Positions 27,594 to 37,073 of a stretch of DNA of 47,094 nt are shown here, piece by piece (position 1 is the first letter of the stretch; each line of letters opens with the position of its first letter). Where the stretch lies: positions 1 through 47,094 of the forward strand of contig NZ_JAEEAP010000016.1 in NCBI RefSeq assembly GCF_016103465.1, given 5' to 3'. This DNA comes from Streptomyces sabulosicollis (GTDB lineage: Bacteria; Actinomycetota; Actinomycetes; Streptomycetales; Streptomycetaceae). Below the pieces are notes generated by a model. The model was given only the letters and a program-made list of their open reading frames with translations, was not told the DNA's origin and made no database searches. The position numbers were made by a program, and so were the translations under genes.

Positions 27594-28685
27594 ATGCCAA
27601 CCCGCCCCGCCCGCGCCTCGCTCGACATCCGCCACGACGACTCCCGGCTGCGCTACCGGGGCGCGGTGTCCCTGCAGCGGGGCCCCGGGTGGACCGCGCC
27701 CTGGCGGCTGCCCCGCGAGGAGGCGGCGCTGTATCTCCCCGAGGGCGGGCTGGGCCGGGCCGCGATGCCGTCCGGAGTGCGGGTGACGCTGCGCACCGAC
27801 AGCGCCTCGCTCGTCTGCCGCTACCAGGCCGACCCCGCGCCCACGCTGAACGGGCCCGAGGAGCGGGCCCGCCTCGACGTGGTGTGCGACGGGCGCCGGG
27901 CCGACACCGTGAAGCTGGAAGCCCACGGCGGGGACGCGGAGTTCCGGTGGGACGGACTGCCGGGGCGGATGGCGACGGTCGAGCTGTGGCTGCCCTTCTA
28001 CCATCAGTTCCGGTTGCGCGGTCTGGCCGTGGAGGCGGGCGCGACCGTGGAGGTCGACGCACCCGGGCGGCAGCCGCGCTGGGTCCACTGCGGCAGCTCC
28101 ATCTCGCAGGGGCGCGGCGCCGCCTCGCCCAGCCGGACCTGGACCGCGCTGGTGGCCCGGCGGAACGGCTGGGATCTCACCTCGCTCGCCCTGGGCAGGT
28201 CCAGCTGTCTGGAGCCCATGACCGCACGGCTGATGCGGGATCTGCCCGCCGATCTCCTCACCCTCTGCGTCGGGGTCAACGTCCAGGCGCTCGGCAGCCA
28301 CCACGGCGACGCGCTGGTCTCGGCGCTCATCGGTTTCGTCCGCACCGTGCGGGAGGGCCACCCCACGACCCCGTTCGCCGTGATGTCCACGATCACCGCG
28401 CCCGAGCGGGAGGAGGTGCCGGGCCCTTCGGGAATGACGATGCGTGAGTGCCGGGCGCGGATACGCCGGGCCGTGACCCTGCTGCGCGACCACGGCGACA
28501 CGCGGCTGCACTACCTCCACGGCCCCGATGTGTTCGGCCCCGTCCATACGCGGCTGATGCTGGAGCCCGAGGGCTCGGACCGGCTGCATCCCGCGGCGGA
28601 CGGCCATCCGGTCCTCGCCTCGCGCTTCGGCACCCTTCTGCGGCTGGCCCGCTGTGTGCCCATACCGACGGCCGCGGCAGAGTAG
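27594..28685 (+). CDS. SGNH/GDSL-family hydrolase
   Basis: The 363-aa product has an N-terminal beta-sandwich-like region (~1-165) followed by an SGNH esterase domain. The nucleophile block reads HCGSSISQG (Ser in GSSIS), the Asn block is CVGVNVQALG, and the catalytic Asp/His block is DRLHPAADGH near the C-terminus. No signal peptide is seen. CAGACT at 27581-27586 lies 7 bases before the ATG, suggesting a leaderless transcript; no ribosome site precedes it. The GTG at 27564 is an alternative start. It probably de-esterifies a lipid or carbohydrate ester; the substrate is unknown. Confidence 0.87.
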   Translation: MPTRPARASLDIRHDDSRLRYRGAVSLQRGPGWTAPWRLPREEAALYLPEGGLGRAAMPSGVRVTLRTDSASLVCRYQADPAPTLNGPEERARLDVVCDGRRADTVKLEAHGGDAEFRWDGLPGRMATVELWLPFYHQFRLRGLAVEAGATVEVDAPGRQPRWVHCGSSISQGRGAASPSRTWTALVARRNGWDLTSLALGRSSCLEPMTARLMRDLPADLLTLCVGVNVQALGSHHGDALVSALIGFVRTVREGHPTTPFAVMSTITAPEREEVPGPSGMTMRECRARIRRAVTLLRDHGDTRLHYLHGPDVFGPVHTRLMLEPEGSDRLHPAADGHPVLASRFGTLLRLARCVPIPTAAAE

Positions 28686-28843
28686 CGGCCACGACACCGG
28701 CCCCTTCGGCCGCATCCGCTGGCCACGGACCTCGGTACCGGCCAATCGGTGCACCCGCACGGGGAGTTGACGGTTCGCCCCGGCGGCCCGTTCCTGAGAA
28801 GGGCGGCCTGAGAAGGACGGCCGGGGGCGGCGGGGGAAGGGGC

Positions 28844-30022
28844 TCAGTCGCACAGGGCCGCCGTCTGCGCCTTCAGCAGCCCCTTGCTCCGCGGTACCGG
28901 CGCCTCGCCCTTGAGCTCCGCGGCGAGGTCGTAGACGGTGGCGGCCAGGACCAGTTGGCGTTCCCCGTCGGCGGTGGTGAGGGAGACGCTGGTGTAGCCC
29001 GGGCCCGCGCCGTCGGTCTCCCAGGCGGTGATCGGATCGGCCTTCTTCCCCTCGCCGGTGGCGCACGGCACCTCCATGCGCTGCACTCCGAGTCCGTACG
29101 CGGGCGCGTCGGGGAACTCCACCGGGGTCTTGAGCTCGCGCTGCTGGTCGGGGCGGAGCAGCTCGCCGCCGAAGAGCGCGCGCTCGAACCGGGCGAGATC
29201 GTCCACGGTGGAGATCATGGCTCCGGCGGTCCAGTCGTAGGAAGGGCTGAACCGCGTCATATCGCGGCCCTGGAGGTCGTAGCCGTGCAGATGGGAGCCG
29301 TGGACACCGGGGTCGGTCACCGGGAAGGAGGTGTCCTTCAACCCCAGCGGGGCGAGGATCCTGCGGTCGATCTCGGCGGGCGCGGAGCGGTGGGTCACCG
29401 CCTCGATCACCAGTCCGGCGAGCAGATAGTTGGTGTTGGAGTACGACCAGCCCTTCCCCGGCGCGAACTCCGGCTCGTGCCGGACCGAGCGGGCGATCAC
29501 CTCACGCGGGGTGATGACGTGATCCCGGTCGCCGTCCTCCAGGTAGGGGGCGAAGAACGAGGCTTCGGTGGTGGGGTCGTAGATTCCCGAGGTGTGGTTG
29601 AGCAACTGGCGGATGGTGATGGCCTTGCCGTCGTTGCCGTTCCCCTGGACGACGCCGGGCAGCCACTTCTCCACGCTGTCGTCGAGTGAGAGCCGTCCCT
29701 CGCCCTCCAGTTGCAGCAGGACCGTGGAGACGAACGCCTTGGTGTTGCTGGCGATCCGGAACCGCTGCTCCGGCCGGGCCTTTTCGCCGGTGGACTTGTC
29801 CGCGACCCCGGCCGCCGTCCGCCACTCGTCGCCGCCGCGCCGCGCGTAGGCCACCGCCCCCGGGAACCCGTCCTGCACCGTCTGGCCGACGGCCTCCTCG
29901 AAGCCGGACGGCGCCGGCGGCCCGGCCGACTCACCCTGGGCCGACGCGATGGTGACGGTCGCCGTCACCGCCAGCGCGCCGATCCCCGCCCACAGCGCCG
30001 TGGCCCTTGCCCGAACTCCCAC
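28844..30022 (-). CDS. Exported serine hydrolase (class C beta-lactamase/DD-peptidase family)
   Basis: The 392-aa product starts at GTG 30022, chosen because AAGGAG sits 8 bases upstream. A signal peptide covers ~1-30 (ALWAGIGALAVTATVTIASA). The SxxK nucleophile motif is SNTK and the second motif YSN appears in WSYSNTNYLLAG. The third motif, normally HxG, reads DGAGPG, so the usual His is missing. Relatives include the R61 DD-peptidase and D-amino-acid or ester hydrolases. It is likely an extracytoplasmic peptidase or esterase rather than a resistance beta-lactamase. It lies 131 bases downstream of the SDR operon in the same orientation, beyond a hairpin. Confidence 0.88.
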   Translation of the reverse strand: MGVRARATALWAGIGALAVTATVTIASAQGESAGPPAPSGFEEAVGQTVQDGFPGAVAYARRGGDEWRTAAGVADKSTGEKARPEQRFRIASNTKAFVSTVLLQLEGEGRLSLDDSVEKWLPGVVQGNGNDGKAITIRQLLNHTSGIYDPTTEASFFAPYLEDGDRDHVITPREVIARSVRHEPEFAPGKGWSYSNTNYLLAGLVIEAVTHRSAPAEIDRRILAPLGLKDTSFPVTDPGVHGSHLHGYDLQGRDMTRFSPSYDWTAGAMISTVDDLARFERALFGGELLRPDQQRELKTPVEFPDAPAYGLGVQRMEVPCATGEGKKADPITAWETDGAGPGYTSVSLTTADGERQLVLAATVYDLAAELKGEAPVPRSKGLLKAQTAALCD

Positions 30023-30113
30023 GAATCCGCTCCTTGCCCTGCTCCGGTGTGCCGTTCGAGGACCATCGTGCCGTCGCGCGCTCCGGGCTCCCATCCCGCT
30101 GCCGCCCGACCCG

Positions 30114-30137
30114 TACGGGGGTTTTCCCCACCCCGTA
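30114..30137 (-). terminator. Hairpin after the SDR operon
   Basis: TACGGGG (30114-30120) pairs with CCCCGTA (30131-30137), 16 bases beyond the SDR stop on the minus strand. Confidence 0.5.
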
Positions 30138-30153
30138 GGGGCGGGACGGCCCC

Positions 30154-31068
30154 TCAGGGTGCCCCGTAGACCGGTGGGGGCGGCTCCGCCCCGGCGAGGA
30201 GTTTCCGCGCGGCCTCGCCGGCCTCCGCCGGCGTCCAGCGGGCGCCCTTGTCGGCGGTGGGGCCCGGCCGCCAGCCCTCCATGACGGTGATCCGCCCGGC
30301 CTCGGCCTCGAAGACCCGGCCCGTGACCCCGGCGCAGGCGGCCGAGCCGAGCCAGACGACGAGCGGTGAGACATTGGCGGGGGCCATCGCGTCGAAGGCG
30401 GCGGGGTCCTCCGGCGCGGCCATGGCACCGGCGAACGTCGTTTCCGTCATCCGGGTGCGGGCCGCCGGGGCAATGGCGTTGACCTGTACGCCGTAGCGGC
30501 CGAGTTCGGCGGCGGCCACCGACGTCAGGCCGAGGATCCCGGCCTTGGCCGCGGAGTAGTTGCCCTGTCCGACGCTGCCCAGCAGCCCGGCCCCGGAGCT
30601 GGTGTGGACCACGCGCGCGACCGGCGTACGGCCCGCCTTGGCCTCGGCGCGCCAGTGCGCGGCGGCGTGCCGCAGCGGCAGGAAGTGGCCCTTGAGGTGG
30701 ACGCGGATCACCGCGTCCCACTCGTCCTCGCCGAGGTTGACGAGCATGCGGTCGCGCAGGAATCCGGCGTTGTTGACGAGGGTGTCGAGCCGGCCGTAGG
30801 CGTCGAGCGCGGTGGCCACGAGGGAGGCGGCGCCGTCGGTGGTGGCGATGTCGCCGCCGTGCGCCACCGCCTCCCCGCCCGCGGCCCGGATCTCCTCGAC
30901 GACCTGCTGGGCCGGGTCCGCCGACGCCCCGGCGCCGTCCGGGCCCACGCCGAGGTCGTTGACGACGACCTTCGCGCCCTCGGCGGCGAAGGCGAGCGCG
31001 TGTGCCCGCCCGAGCCCGCGGCCCGCTCCGGTGACGACGGTGACCCGTCCGTCGCACAGTCCGCTCAT
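30154..31068 (-). CDS. Short-chain dehydrogenase, Rv3548c-like (steroid cluster)
   Basis: The 304-aa product is a classical-type SDR: cofactor motif GAGRGLGRAHA, NNAG, and the catalytic YxxxK in GNYSAAKAG. The C-terminal tail of ~50 residues is longer than in simple SDRs and resembles the mycobacterial Rv3548c protein and MFE-type hydroxyacyl-CoA dehydrogenases. The ATG follows GGGAGGA. It lies one base after the preceding SDR stop and is divergent from echA20-ipdABC, the arrangement of Rv3548c-Rv3549c in mycobacteria. A beta-hydroxyacyl-CoA oxidation in sterol-ring degradation is inferred from context. Confidence 0.88.
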   Translation of the reverse strand: MSGLCDGRVTVVTGAGRGLGRAHALAFAAEGAKVVVNDLGVGPDGAGASADPAQQVVEEIRAAGGEAVAHGGDIATTDGAASLVATALDAYGRLDTLVNNAGFLRDRMLVNLGEDEWDAVIRVHLKGHFLPLRHAAAHWRAEAKAGRTPVARVVHTSSGAGLLGSVGQGNYSAAKAGILGLTSVAAAELGRYGVQVNAIAPAARTRMTETTFAGAMAAPEDPAAFDAMAPANVSPLVVWLGSAACAGVTGRVFEAEAGRITVMEGWRPGPTADKGARWTPAEAGEAARKLLAGAEPPPPVYGAP

Positions 31069-31069
31069 C

Positions 31070-31885
31070 TCAGTCCTCCCGTGGTTCTGCCCGGCCGTCG
31101 CCGGGGGCCGGCTGGTTGACGGTGGCGGCGTCGAGGAACGCGGGGCGCTCCCCGCCTCCGTGGAGGGCGATGCTGGCGCCGCTGATGTACGCGGCCAGTC
31201 CGGAGGCGAGGAACACACAGGCGTCTCCGGCCTCGACGGGCTCGGCGAGCCGCCCGAGCGGCACGGTCCGGCCGACGGCGGCGATGCCTTCCTCGTCCCC
31301 GTAGTGCAGATGCGACAGCTCGGTGCGGACCATGCCGAGCACGAGGGTGTTGACCCGGACCGCGGGGGCCCACTCGACGGCCAGGGTGCGGGCGAGGTTC
31401 TCCAGCCCCGCCTTGGCGGCTCCATAGGGTCCGGTGCCGGGGGACGGCCGGGTGCCGCTGACACTGCCGATCATCACGATCGATCCCCCGCCCTCCTGAT
31501 GACGCATCAGTGCGTAGGCGCTCAGCGAGACGGTCATGGGGGCGATCAGATTGAGTTCGACGATGCGCGCCGCGCGCCGCCGCCCGGCCTCGGCGATCAG
31601 TCCGTAGGGGCTGCCACCGGCGTTGTTGACCAGCAGGTCGAGCCGCCCGTGGGAGCGGCGCAGCCGGGCGAAGAACGCCTCGACCGCGTCCGGGTCCCGG
31701 ATGTCGAGCGGTTCGAAGCGCGCCGTGCGCCCCTCCGCCTCGATGGGCTGGTCGGGGGGTCGGCGGGCGCAGATCACCACCTCGGCTCCGGCGGTGAGCA
31801 GGGCCCGGGTGATCCCCGCTCCGACGCCCCGCGTGCCGCCGGTGACCACGGCGACGCGCCCGGAGAGATCGATGGTGACGGCCAC
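31070..31885 (-). CDS. Short-chain dehydrogenase, Rv3549c-like (steroid cluster)
   Basis: The 271-aa product starts at GTG 31885, preceded by GGGAGGTG. SDR signatures are GGTRGVGAGITRAL, NNAGG and the YxxxK of GPYGAAKAG. It is the first gene of the two-SDR operon reading away from the KstR2-like palindrome. Position and length match mycobacterial Rv3549c. The exact substrate is not established; an intermediate of C/D-ring breakdown is likely from context. Confidence 0.87.
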   Translation of the reverse strand: MAVTIDLSGRVAVVTGGTRGVGAGITRALLTAGAEVVICARRPPDQPIEAEGRTARFEPLDIRDPDAVEAFFARLRRSHGRLDLLVNNAGGSPYGLIAEAGRRRAARIVELNLIAPMTVSLSAYALMRHQEGGGSIVMIGSVSGTRPSPGTGPYGAAKAGLENLARTLAVEWAPAVRVNTLVLGMVRTELSHLHYGDEEGIAAVGRTVPLGRLAEPVEAGDACVFLASGLAAYISGASIALHGGGERPAFLDAATVNQPAPGDGRAEPRED

Positions 31886-31924
31886 GAGACACCTCCCGCT
31901 GTGCGGTGAGCGCTGCTACCTTCT

Positions 31925-31944
31925 CACCTAACAAATGTTTGGTG
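31925..31944. promoter_or_regulatory. KstR2-like palindromic operator between the SDR and echA20 operons
   Basis: CACCTAACAAATGTTTGGTG is a 20-bp near-perfect palindrome in the 79-base divergent gap. Its 14-base core (31930-31943, AACAAATGTTTGGT) matches the KstR2 consensus ANCAAGNNCTTGNT at 8 of 10 specified positions, with symmetric G-to-A and C-to-T changes. In mycobacteria the same intergenic region carries a KstR2 site. A TetR-family regulator is expected, but none is encoded in the window. Confidence 0.68.
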
Positions 31945-31964
31945 GAAAGGTAGCGGATCTGCTC

Positions 31965-32720
31965 ATGGGTGTCTCCACCTCCGCCCCAGCGGTCGGCGTC
32001 CGCCTGGTCGCCATGGACTTCCCACCCGTCAACGCCCTTCCCGTACGGGGCTGGTACGAGCTGGCGGACGCGCTGCGCACCGCGGGCGCCGACCCGTCGG
32101 TGCGCTGTGTGGTGCTGGCCGCCGAGGGCCGTGGTTTCAACGCGGGCGTGGACATCAAGGAGATCCAGGCGGCCGAGGGCCATACGGCGCTCATCGGCGC
32201 GAACCACGGATGCGCCGAGGCGTTCGCCGCCGTCTACGAGTGTCCGGTCCCGGTCGTCGCCGCCGTCCACGGCTTCTGCCTGGGCGGTGGCATCGGGCTG
32301 GTCGGGAACGCCGACGCGATCGTGGCCAGCGAGGACGCCACGTTCGGCCTGCCCGAGCTGGACCGGGGCGCGCTGGGCGCGGCCACCCATCTGGCGCGGC
32401 TGGTGCCGCGGCACCTGATGCGTGCGCTGTACTACACGGCGCGCACCGCGGCCGCCGAGGAGCTGCACCGCCATGGCTCGGTGTGGCGGGTCGTGCCGCG
32501 CGCCGGGCTGCGGGAGGCCGCGCTGGAGCTGGCCGGTGAGATCGCCGCCAAGGACGGTGCGCTGCTGCGGCTGGCGAAGGCGGCCATCAACGGTATCGAT
32601 CCGGTCGATGTGCGCCGGAGCTACCGCTTCGAGCAGGGCTTCACCTTCGAGGCCAATCTGGCGGGCCTGTCCGACGGGCACCGCGACGCGTTCGTCGCCA
32701 GGAGCACCGGGAAGGGGTGA
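31965..32720 (+). CDS. echA20: EchA20-type ring-opening enoyl-CoA hydratase/hydrolase
   Basis: The 251-aa crotonase-fold product is closest in character to mycobacterial EchA20, which hydrolytically opens the last steroid ring after HIP-CoA formation. Oxyanion-hole elements are GRGFNAGVDIKE and GFCLGGGIGLVGNAD, then SEDATFGLPELDRGALGAATHL. I chose ATG 31965 because the protein then aligns with the known N-terminus. ATG 31935 would place the operator inside the gene and adds an unrelated MFGGKVADLL. It leads a tight operon with ipdA, ipdB and ipdC. Confidence 0.87.
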   Translation: MGVSTSAPAVGVRLVAMDFPPVNALPVRGWYELADALRTAGADPSVRCVVLAAEGRGFNAGVDIKEIQAAEGHTALIGANHGCAEAFAAVYECPVPVVAAVHGFCLGGGIGLVGNADAIVASEDATFGLPELDRGALGAATHLARLVPRHLMRALYYTARTAAAEELHRHGSVWRVVPRAGLREAALELAGEIAAKDGALLRLAKAAINGIDPVDVRRSYRFEQGFTFEANLAGLSDGHRDAFVARSTGKG

Positions 32721-32726
32721 GCGGCG

Positions 32727-33590
32727 TTGGCCGACAAGACGATGACGGCCGAGGAGGCCGTCGGCCGGATCCGCAGCGGTATGACGGTCGGCATCGGCGG
32801 CTGGGGGTCACGGCGCAAGCCCATGGCGCTGGTCCGCGCCCTGCTGCGGTCGGGGGTCGGCGATCTGACCGTGGTGTCCTTCGGCGGCCCCGACGTCGGG
32901 CTGCTGGCCGCCGCCGGGAAGATCCGCAGGCTGGTGACGGCGTTCGCGACGCTCGACTCGATCCCCCTGGAGCCGCACTTCCGGGCCGCGCGCGAGCGGG
33001 GGGAGATCGAACTGACCGAGCTGGACGAGGCGATGATGATGTGGGGACTGACCGCCGCCGTGCACCGGCTGCCGTTCCTGCCCGTCCGCGCGGGTCTCGG
33101 CTCGGACGTCATGACGGTCAACCCGGGGCTGCGGACGGTGACATCGCCGTACGAGGACGGTGAGGAGCTGGTGGCGGTGCCCGCGCTGCGGCTGGATGTG
33201 GCGCTGGTGCACCTCAACCGCGCGGACGCGCGGGGCAACGGTCAGTACCTCGGGCCCGATCCGTACTTCGACGACCTGTTCTGCGAGGCGGCCGCCGAGG
33301 CGTACCTCTCCTGTGAACGCGTCGTCGCCACCGCGGAGTTCGCAGGTGCGGGCGGCCCGCAGACGCTGCTGGTGAAACGGCATGCGGTAACCGGTGTGAT
33401 CGAGGCCCCGGGAGGCGCGCACTTCACCTCCTGCGTCCCTGACTACGGGCGGGACGAGGCGTTCCAGGGCGCGTACGCCAAGGCGGCCGCCGACCCGGAG
33501 GCGTGGCGGGAGTTCACGAGGCGGTTCCTGTCCGGGGACGAGGAGCGGTACCGGGCCGCGGTGGCGGCGTTCGGGAGGGAGGGCGCATGA
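32727..33590 (+). CDS. ipdA: COCHEA-CoA ring hydrolase subunit alpha (CoA-transferase fold), IpdA
   Basis: The 287-aa product has the class I CoA-transferase fold and strong IpdA features: GWGSRRKPMALVRALL, GGPDVGLLAAAGK, LPFLPVRAGLGSD and EAPGGAHFT. E101 (ELDEAMMMWG) aligns with the glutamate implicated in ring hydrolysis in the mycobacterial enzyme. The start is TTG 32727, which gives the conserved DKxxxxxxAVxxxRSGMT N-terminus; ATG 32742 would lose it. It needs IpdB as partner, and the two frames overlap as ATGA. IpdAB hydrolyses the final carbocyclic ring of steroid catabolism rather than transferring CoA. Confidence 0.9.
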   Translation: MADKTMTAEEAVGRIRSGMTVGIGGWGSRRKPMALVRALLRSGVGDLTVVSFGGPDVGLLAAAGKIRRLVTAFATLDSIPLEPHFRAARERGEIELTELDEAMMMWGLTAAVHRLPFLPVRAGLGSDVMTVNPGLRTVTSPYEDGEELVAVPALRLDVALVHLNRADARGNGQYLGPDPYFDDLFCEAAAEAYLSCERVVATAEFAGAGGPQTLLVKRHAVTGVIEAPGGAHFTSCVPDYGRDEAFQGAYAKAAADPEAWREFTRRFLSGDEERYRAAVAAFGREGA

Positions 33591-34327
33591 CCGGCGGGGT
33601 GACCCGGGCCGAATACTGCGTGATGGCCTGTGCCGAGGCATGGCGGGGCGACGGGGAGGTCCTGGCCGCCCCGATGGGCGCGGTGCCCAGGATCGGCGCC
33701 CGGCTGGCCAAGCTCACCTTCGCGCCCGAGCTGATGCTGACGGACGGCGAGGCGATGATCGTGGGCGGCGATCCGGAGGCGGTGGAGGGGTGGCTGCCGT
33801 ACCGGGCGCATCTGGGGCTGGTCACCGGCGGCCGACGCCATGTGATGATGGGCGCGAGCCAGCTCGACCGCCACGGCAACCAGAACATCAGCTGTATCGG
33901 CGACTGGAAGCGGCCCGTGCGACAGCTGCTGGGGGTGCGGGGAGCGCCGGTCAACACCCTGAACCATCCCACGAGTTACTGGGTGCCCCGGCACTCGCGG
34001 CGGGTCTTCGTCGAACGCGTCGACATGGTGTGCGGGGTCGGCCACGACCGGGTGGCGGCCGCGACACCGGCCGCGGCCCGCTTCCATGACCTCCGGTGTG
34101 TGGTGACCGACCTGGCGGTCCTCGACTTCGCCACGCCCGACCGCACCCTGCGGGTGCGCTCCCTGCACCCGGGAGTGACCGCCGACGCGGTGCGGGAGGC
34201 CACCGGCTTCCCCCTCGACATCGCCGACGACGTTCCGTGCACCCGGGAGCCGACCCCCGCCGAGCTGCGGCTGATCCGGGAGGTCATCGACCCGGAGGGG
34301 GCGCGCGAGCGGGAGGTGCCGTCCTGA
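33587..34327 (+). CDS. ipdB: COCHEA-CoA ring hydrolase subunit beta, IpdB
   Basis: The 246-aa product begins with TRAEYCVMACAEAWRGDGEVLAAPMG, the IpdB-type beta-subunit start, followed by LMLTDGEAMIVGG, HVMMGASQLDRHGNQNIS and GAPVNTLNHPTSYWVPRHS. It forms a heteromer with IpdA. Four-base overlap with ipdA and a one-base overlap (TGATG) with ipdC point to coupled translation. Length is normal for IpdB. Confidence 0.9.
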   Translation: MTGGVTRAEYCVMACAEAWRGDGEVLAAPMGAVPRIGARLAKLTFAPELMLTDGEAMIVGGDPEAVEGWLPYRAHLGLVTGGRRHVMMGASQLDRHGNQNISCIGDWKRPVRQLLGVRGAPVNTLNHPTSYWVPRHSRRVFVERVDMVCGVGHDRVAAATPAAARFHDLRCVVTDLAVLDFATPDRTLRVRSLHPGVTADAVREATGFPLDIADDVPCTREPTPAELRLIREVIDPEGAREREVPS

Positions 34328-35385
34328 TGGACACCCCGCTGACCCGGCTCGTCGGGGTGCGCCACCCGATCGTCCAGACGGGCATGGGGTGGGTGGCCGG
34401 GCCGCGGCTGGTGTCCGCCGTGGCGAACGCCGGGGCGCTGGGCATCCTGGCCTCCGCGACCATGTCCCCCCAGGAGCTGCGCTCGGCCGTGCGCGAGGTC
34501 GCCGCGCGCACCGACGCGCCCTTCGGCGTCAATCTGCGCGCCGACGCCGGGGACGCCGCGGAGCGGGTGCGGATCATCGTCGAGGAGGGGGTACGGGTCG
34601 CCTCGTTCGCCCTGGCCCCCAGGCGTGAGCTGATCGACCGGCTGAAGGACGCGGGCGTGGTGGTCATCCCGTCCGTGGGCGCCCGGCGCCACGCGGAGAA
34701 GGTCGCGGGCTGGGGCGCGGACGCGGTGGTGGTGCAGGGCGCCGAGGGCGGCGGCCACACCGGGCAGGTGGCCACCACCGTGCTGCTTCCCCAGGTCGTG
34801 GACGCGGTGGACATCCCGGTCGTGGCCGCGGGCGGCTTCCACGACGGACGGGGGCTGGCGGCCGCGCTCGCCTACGGGGCGGCGGGCATCGCCATGGGCA
34901 CCCGCTTCCTGCTCACCTCCGACAGCACGGTCCCGGACGCGGTGAAGGCGCGCTATCTGGCGGCGACGGTCACCGATGTCACCGTCACCACGGCGGTGGA
35001 CGGCCTCCCGCACCGTATGCTCCGCAGCGAGCTGGTCGACTCCCTGGAGCGCTCCGGCCGCACCGCCGCGCTCCTGCGCGCCGTGCGCCACGCCGCCGCG
35101 TTCCGGCGGCTGGCCGGGCTGAGCTGGCCGCGGATGGTGCGCGACGGACTGGCGATGCGGCACGGCAAGGGCCTCACCTGGAGCCAGGTCCTGCTGGCCG
35201 CCACCACTCCGATGCTGCTGAAGGCGTCGATGGTGGACGGCCGGACCGACACCGGGGTGATGGCCTCCGGTCAGGTGGCCGGGGTGATCGAGGATCTGCC
35301 CTCCTGCGCGGAGCTGGTGGACCGGATCATGGCCGGGGCCGCGCAGACCCTGGACCGGCTGACCGGCGGTCGTACAGTGGGGTGA
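34327..35385 (+). CDS. ipdC: IpdC-like flavin reductase (nitronate monooxygenase fold)
   Basis: The 352-aa product has the FMN TIM-barrel fold of 2-nitropropane dioxygenase relatives: PIVQTGMGWVAG, PFGVNLRA, GAEGGGHTGQV (phosphate loop) and AAGGFHDGRGLAAALAYGAAGIAMGTRF. Position directly after ipdAB identifies it as IpdC, which reduces the unsaturated hydroxylated indanone-propionyl-CoA in the HIP pathway. Nitronate oxidation remains an alternative if context is ignored. No terminator is clear before gltD, so read-through is possible. Confidence 0.87.
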   Translation: MDTPLTRLVGVRHPIVQTGMGWVAGPRLVSAVANAGALGILASATMSPQELRSAVREVAARTDAPFGVNLRADAGDAAERVRIIVEEGVRVASFALAPRRELIDRLKDAGVVVIPSVGARRHAEKVAGWGADAVVVQGAEGGGHTGQVATTVLLPQVVDAVDIPVVAAGGFHDGRGLAAALAYGAAGIAMGTRFLLTSDSTVPDAVKARYLAATVTDVTVTTAVDGLPHRMLRSELVDSLERSGRTAALLRAVRHAAAFRRLAGLSWPRMVRDGLAMRHGKGLTWSQVLLAATTPMLLKASMVDGRTDTGVMASGQVAGVIEDLPSCAELVDRIMAGAAQTLDRLTGGRTVG

Positions 35386-35423
35386 AAGCGGCCAGACCAT
35401 GACACGGGTAATGGGAGGTCGTC

Positions 35424-36926
<1,503 letters not shown>

Positions 36927-37073
36927 CAGCCGGGTCGCCCATGACGGCCTTGATGGGGTGCCGGCCGGGTGGCCGACACGGCGGCGGCCCGGTGGCCGAA
37001 ACGGCATCCGGACACCTGTCCCGGAGGACGGGCCGCCTGCCCCGGGCGCGCGGCGCGGGCATAGTGTGCGTCC
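36927..37073. other. Gap between gltD and MBL hydrolase gene
   Basis: No gene or clear regulatory site is seen; the sequence is GC-rich with short overlapping inverted repeats around 36985-37020. Confidence 0.3.

Noticed and set aside
30119-31057. Open frame extending the serine hydrolase far upstream through the SDR region
   Set aside because: GTG 30022 has a strong AAGGAG site and a signal peptide right after it; the upstream part is antisense-type low-complexity Arg/Gly sequence overlapping the SDR gene.
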